This document shows positions 59,240 through 64,000 of a stretch of 64,000 nt of DNA, one piece after another. The notes under the pieces are model-generated. The model was given only the letters and a program-made list of their open reading frames with translations. It did no database searches and had not been told where the DNA came from. Position numbers and translations under genes: made by a program. Origin of the DNA: Ilyonectria destructans (taxonomy: Eukaryota; Ascomycota; Sordariomycetes; Hypocreales; Nectriaceae); NCBI GenBank assembly GCA_020740775.1, contig JAHEWK010000009.1, positions 1,550,001-1,614,000 on the forward strand. The letters run 5' to 3'. Position 1 is the stretch's first letter. The number at the start of each line of letters is the position of its first letter.

Positions 59240-61089
59240 ATGTTGTCCGCTGTCAGGGCTCCACGCCTGCTGCTGCGGTTGTTACAGCGGTTGTTGCAGT
59301 GGCGCTGCCCTGACTGTGGCGACTGTGGCTGCAACGCCAACTTTGCGGAGATTTTTGACGATGAGGAGCGGACGAGCCTGCGCCTAGCTGAACAAGAACC
59401 ACTCAAAGAGAAACGCGAGTATTAGAAAGAGGTCGAAAGAGAAGCACGCGCTGAGGATCGAAAACACAGAGCAGAATAGTGGGATAATCAGCGTAAGATA
59501 CGCCAAGAGAAACGCCAGTTCGAGGACGACCGCCGCAAGGACATGTACAAGTCCATCAAGGACGCCGCCGCCGCCAAGAGCAAGACATTTACCATGACGG
59601 AGATGCAGCTTATTCTAAAGCAGAATCAGTTGCTGAGCGATGGAACGACATGGAAATGAACAAGACTACGTCCCCGATCCCAACGCACCTCGCGGATCGA
59701 GCCAGACCGTCACCTACACCAGCTGGTTCATAGGCCGACTGAGCGACATCACAGACGACATGTGCATTTAACGCGCTCTCTCCATCAAAGTTGTCAAGAT
59801 TGGCGGAAGTGGCCGAGGCTCCTTCATCGACAGTGACACTGACAAGTTTAAGGAGTCGGATTTGACCTTTTATATTTTTGTTGTTAAGGTTGTCAACCAG
59901 ACCATCAATTTCAAGGGTGGACTCGAGTACAAGCTCATGAATTTCGCGGACAAGGACGACTTTGCCAAGGTCTACGGTGACTGCTTTATCTCGGGGTTCT
60001 TGGAGGGCGGTGAGTTCAACGCGGTCGTCAGCATGGACTTGCTCAATAAGGCCAAGAAGACGGATATTTAGGCAGAGGCAAAGGTAGCTTTTACGGATGG
60101 ACCAGTGAGTGTCGAAGCTGAAGCAAACGTCGGTATTGCGCCGGAGAACATTGAGTCCAACACGGAGACTACAAGCCAGGTAGGCTGGTGCGGTGGTGGA
60201 CACATCAAACTCATGGAGCAGCAGTGGGATATTAAGAGCCTCATGCAGGCGGCGGCCCGATTCCCAGACCTCGTTGCAGACTGTCCCCAAAGAATGTATG
60301 CAATCCTGACCAAGTACGATAACCTGCGGAGCTTCGTTACAAGACAGCCGAAAGCTTATTCGAAGCTCCAATACGAGAGTGCGCAGATTTACATGAACGT
60401 ACTCATGGACGCCTTCATGAGTTACAAGGCGCTCTATAAGTAGATCTCGGACTAGATGTTCCAAGTTCGCCAGAAGACGATGGAGGTCATGTCGTGGGAG
60501 AGGAAGGACGCTGCCGATGCCGCGCAAAAGACAATCCTTGGGCAGACATCCCCTTAGCCCACATCTACGGTCGCGGTGAATGCTGCCAAATCTTCAGTCA
60601 CCACCAACTCCGAGACTAAGAAAAATGGGTTCTACCCATTTGTCGAGGATAACACCCGGTTTGGCGCAAACGTGGGCGGCCTTGACTAGGCACGCAAAAC
60701 AATCCGGCGCCAAATGAGCCGTATCGTCAACGAGGTCGATGCAATGGAGGGAGATCCAAAGCTCGCCACCGACGAGGATCACCACGAACCCTTCCAGCCC
60801 TCTGCCTCCTTCGAGATGCGCCTACCCACTGTTGACATACCAGAAAGACTGCGTCCCAAGGAGAATCCTCTGACGGGCCAAAACACAAACCGAAGAGGAG
60901 CGGAAGGAGGTAAAAAGGCTGGAGGCTCCTGAAAAGGCACCATTTTTGTACCGCGAGGGCGAAGCTATGGAACTTTATGAGGCTGCTATGTTCGCCAAGT
61001 GCACTGGGATCGATGTAGAGCTAGCACAACATACACCCATAGTAGTGTCTAGGGCGGCGTTTAATAATACTTTCGAATTTGCGGTCTAA
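59240..61089 (+). pseudogene. Decayed gene of an unrecognised fungal family, eight nonsense codons
   Basis: A protein of about 600 residues can be followed across three frames: CPDCGDCGCNANFAEIFDDE, a charged coiled coil (IRQEKRQFEDDRRKDMYKSI), then GDCFISGFLEGGEFNAVVSM, CGGGHIKLMEQQWDIKSLMQ, FPDLVADCPQRMYAILTKYD and finally FLYREGEAMELYEAAMF, stopping at 61087-61089. Stops interrupt it at 59423, 59477, 60069, 60441, 60453, 60555, 60687 (TAG) and 59769 (TAA). There are also frame shifts near 59640 and about 60890. Every stop can be explained by C to T in a CAG or CAA codon. The protein between the stops is otherwise well preserved, so inactivation is recent. No function is known to me for the family. 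Confidence 0.8.
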
Positions 61090-61289
61090 TCTAATTACCT
61101 TTCAGCTGCTAGTGACTTCCATTAGCCCATTTCACGTAAACAGCCCATCAATCCTCGAATCGATCCTCGTTTCCCATCGCACACTATCGCACTCTACCGT
61201 CTTCCCGAATACTAATTATTAGACATCAGCTCCAACCATGTTCGTCGTTCTGCAACCATAGTAAAACCAAGCTCTTGAGCTGCCCCAAC

Positions 61290-63489
61290 TCAAAGCCACT
61301 GGCCGGCCTTAAGATGTTGACCACTTTGCCCAGACTCAACTCCCAGACCGTTCTGCCCTGAAGCTGTTGGCTGTATCGACCTGCGGGATGCATTCCCCCG
61401 CATAATTGTGAACAGTTGCTGACGCGCTACATCTGCCGCAGCAAGGCTCTGGCTGAAGATTTCAGACTCCCGATCTCGAACAGCGGAAGGAATACCCTCT
61501 AGCTGTGATATGCGGTTCCTCAGGTGAGCGTAGAATCGAGTGTTGGTTTGTTCAACGTCATACAAGGATAAGGGCCGTGGTCCGGGGCTTCGGTCGGGTT
61601 CTTCGAAGATCATGGGCGGTGGGACAGGCGGCGGGCTTTGTCGATGGGGTTTAGAGAAGCTTGGTCGTGGCGCTTGTGGTAGGGGTAGAGTCGGAGAGCT
61701 GTGGAAAGCTGTGGACACTGAGACCTGGCTGTGGTGACGTACTTCGGGTCGAGCAGACTGCGATGACTGACCAACATTGAGAGAGAAGTTCTGCTGAGAG
61801 CCACGCATATCTTCGCCGCCGAAGAGAGAGTCGGGAGTCTGTGGGGGAATGCCATCGAGCGATTCGAACCGCGAATCTGGCTTGACACCGCGAGATTTGT
61901 GCTCCAGTTCTTGCTCGAGAGGATGCTGGCCAACAGAGGAACAACTTTGGGAGTACACGGATCTCTTCAACCGATATTGTTCCATCAGTTCATTAGACAT
62001 AGATCCGTATTCCCCTTCACCATTCTCAGTGGCATAAAACCTTCTAGCTCGACGAGGACGAACTGCAACGGCTTGTCGGCGGGCGAAATCATCCGCTCGG
62101 CTCTTTCGCTGGTCGATGCGCAACTGCTGGGCGAACTGTCTAGCCTTGGCCTGGCAACTGGCTTCCATCTTGTTTGCCGTCTCACGCATCAGAGTAGCGA
62201 GACCGAGGCGAGGTTCGTCGGAATTGAACTTGGAGGAGGTCGGATTCGTGGTGAGCCAGTCGCGGGTGAAGACATGGCCGAGCCCTTCTTTGGCGAGACG
62301 CTGGGCTGGGACGTTTGGAAAGGGTGACAGCGCCACTTTGGCTCGGATGATTTGGCTGTCCAGACGATCTCGCTCTTGGTTCGCAGCGACGATCTTGCGG
62401 CTGAGTTCGTCGATCTCCTTCCACTTAGAGACCTTGTGAGTGATGTCTTGGAGCTCTTCTTGCTTCCTAATGACCTCGGCTTCCGCCAACCACACATCAG
62501 TCTCAGCCTGCTCCGCGGCGATCTCTAGTCTCCGATATCCGGGTGTTCTGGGAGATTTCCTCACCGGTTGATTGAAAGCTCTCTTGTCGATATCCCTTTG
62601 GTCGGCGGTTTTCAGTTGGGCAGCTCGCTCGTAGCAGGCACCTTGCTCAGCAACGATTTGCCCAGCAAGTCTCAGGTCTGCAACCTTCTGCTTAGCAGAC
62701 TTGTACTCGTCTGTTTCGTCCTCGGCTGTCCCACTTTCGAACACCTGCTTCCTGGAAGCTCTCTGACTCTTGGCCACGTACTTCAAAGGTCTCGGGGTGG
62801 CCCTTTGACGAGAAAAGGCGTCTTCGAATCGATCGGAAAGTCTGTTTCGACCGACATGAATGCCCCTGACCTCGGCGTCGACTCGTCTCATAACTTCATG
62901 GCGAGCCCTCATAACGACTGGATCAACTTTTCCACCCGACGCAGAGGACCAGGACTTGTTGTCGGTAACATTTGAATGCTCATGAGGTAGAACCTTGCCA
63001 TCGTCCCTGTGAGTAGCCGGGGGTATTTCGACAGCAGGCATGGTGATGTCGCCGTTCCAGTCAGGACGAGCCCAAGCATGGACCCAATATGGGTAAACAC
63101 CAACGGCCTCGCCACCATCAACACGTGTGCAGATGAGAATCTTTTGGTCCTTGAGTGATCGGGTCTTGTCTTTGAGGCTCTTTAGGAGAAATCCTACCGC
63201 CACCGCCTTGGCTCGGGCGCCGAGAGCATCGAGATTCAACGCGCTGCTGAGTTCTGCAAAGTGACTCTTGTGAGTTTCCACGACGAGGCCATGACGGGCA
63301 ATGTGCGCCCACATCTCGCGATGGTGTTCGTCGGTAAATTCGAAAGGCAAGGCGAGAGGGCCCCGTCGGATTAAGACGGCTCCTAGGTACTACTTCGGGA
63401 TTAGTATCATGGCCAAAACGGGGGCATCGTGGGTGCGAGAAGAATCTTACCTTGAGCTTGCGCGGTATGCGGTATAGTTTGCATCTCAT
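61290..63489 (-). CDS. Unrecognised 712-residue coiled-coil protein
   Basis: A 39-base first exon (63489-63451, MRCKLYRIPRKLK) is spliced over 61 bases to one long exon (63389-61290), adding YLGAVLIRRGPLALP before the previously open frame. The N-terminal 120 residues look globular (DEHHREMWAHIARHG, GVYPYWVHAWARPDW). The middle is a long heptad-like helix (EIAAEQAETDVWLAEAEVIR, KWKEIDELSRKIVAANQERD). The C-terminal 250 residues are Ser/Pro/Gln-rich and disordered (PRPSFSKPHRQSPPPVPPP), ending in a short helix. No known domain, signal or membrane segment. A structural or scaffold role is conceivable but unsupported. Confidence 0.72.
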
Positions 63490-64000
63490 GGTGGGCAATG
63501 AAGTGGTTGAATGTGAGGTGACAAGAGTGCCGATTGACTAATTCGAGGGATGGAAAAAGGAAACCAGTTCGTTGAAAGGGAGCAGATGAATGATCCAGGA
63601 GATGGAAAGGTGTAAGTGGTCATGGCTGAAGGCAAGCCGTGTTTAGGGGTCACTTCATTCCATGTGAAACTCGTACCAATGTAAACGGGAATTTCTCATA
63701 GACCCAAGAAAGCTAGCATCGTGACACAAATCCCCGCCTTCAGTGGGTCATGCGTGTCCGGGTGTCCTAGGCCAACTAAGGTACCAACGAGTGAAGGATG
63801 TTTACCCCAGTCAACTGTGAGAGCCGGTACGCGAGGGAAGGTTTGAAGACTTGCGAGAGGTGCAGTTGGAGATGAGAAATCACGGCCGCGAGATTTGGGA
63901 GATTCTCTGAGATGATGGAGGCAAGACTGCGAGCTGCCAATACGTATCCAATTTGTCAAAGAGTCGGTGAGAATTTCTCGATCGGTTTGGTTGGATGGAT
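63490..64000. other. Right edge, upstream of the coiled-coil gene
   Basis: A minus-strand frame at 63959-63696 (MTNWIRIGSSQSCLHH onward) might belong to a gene cut by the edge, but nothing recognisable is present. Confidence 0.35.

Noticed and set aside
61855..61880. B-box-like GGTTCGAATCG on the minus strand
   Set aside because: It lies inside the coding exon of the coiled-coil protein and has no A-box or acceptor stem.

Overview
The window is nuclear DNA from a filamentous ascomycete (Pezizomycotina). The coding genes are split by many short introns of about 42 to 90 bases, with GT...AG ends and CTRAY-type branch sites. 5S rRNA genes are dispersed singly. There is an extremely AT-rich, RIP-like copy of a Fot1/pogo-type transposon. 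The families are typical of this group: fungal NLR (STAND) proteins, a CFEM/Pth11-like receptor, a cytochrome P450, a Zn2Cys6 regulator and a PAN-domain secreted protein. The species cannot be told from the sequence alone.

Layout. 0-4.6 kb: a possible gene end, the RIP-degraded transposon, and repeat-poor filler. 4.7-10.7 kb: an unrecognised 449-residue protein, a 5S relic, an 11-exon amidase and a decayed membrane-protein gene. 10.7-20.8 kb: mostly non-coding, with a decayed ankyrin-type NLR gene on the minus strand. 20.8-34 kb: a two-helix membrane protein, a secreted PAN-like protein, a small Cys-rich protein, an NmrA-like protein lying between two identical inverted 5S genes, a small unknown protein and a CFEM-rhodopsin-type receptor. 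36-46 kb: a cytochrome P450, a butanediol-type dehydrogenase and a second decayed NLR gene (alpha/beta-hydrolase plus NACHT). 47-54.6 kb: the tightest block, with an amino-acid permease and a class II aldolase sharing one promoter region, and a Zn2Cys6 factor and a PhyH-type dioxygenase sharing another. 54.7-63.5 kb: three unrecognised lineage-type proteins, one with a Cys motif resembling DUF3716, and one multiply interrupted pseudogene.

The permease, aldolase, regulator and dioxygenase could form a small co-regulated catabolic or biosynthetic module; this is inferred from arrangement only. The window also records genome defence and decay: one transposon is saturated with TpA, and the pseudogene at 59.2-61.1 kb carries eight nonsense codons, all explicable as CAR to TAR. 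Two NLR genes and one membrane-protein gene are broken by frame breaks or stops.

For the intact multi-exon genes I reconstructed the splice sites by reading. In every such model the summed exon length is a multiple of three and the joined frame keeps the family motifs. Exon coordinates are still inferences without transcript data.
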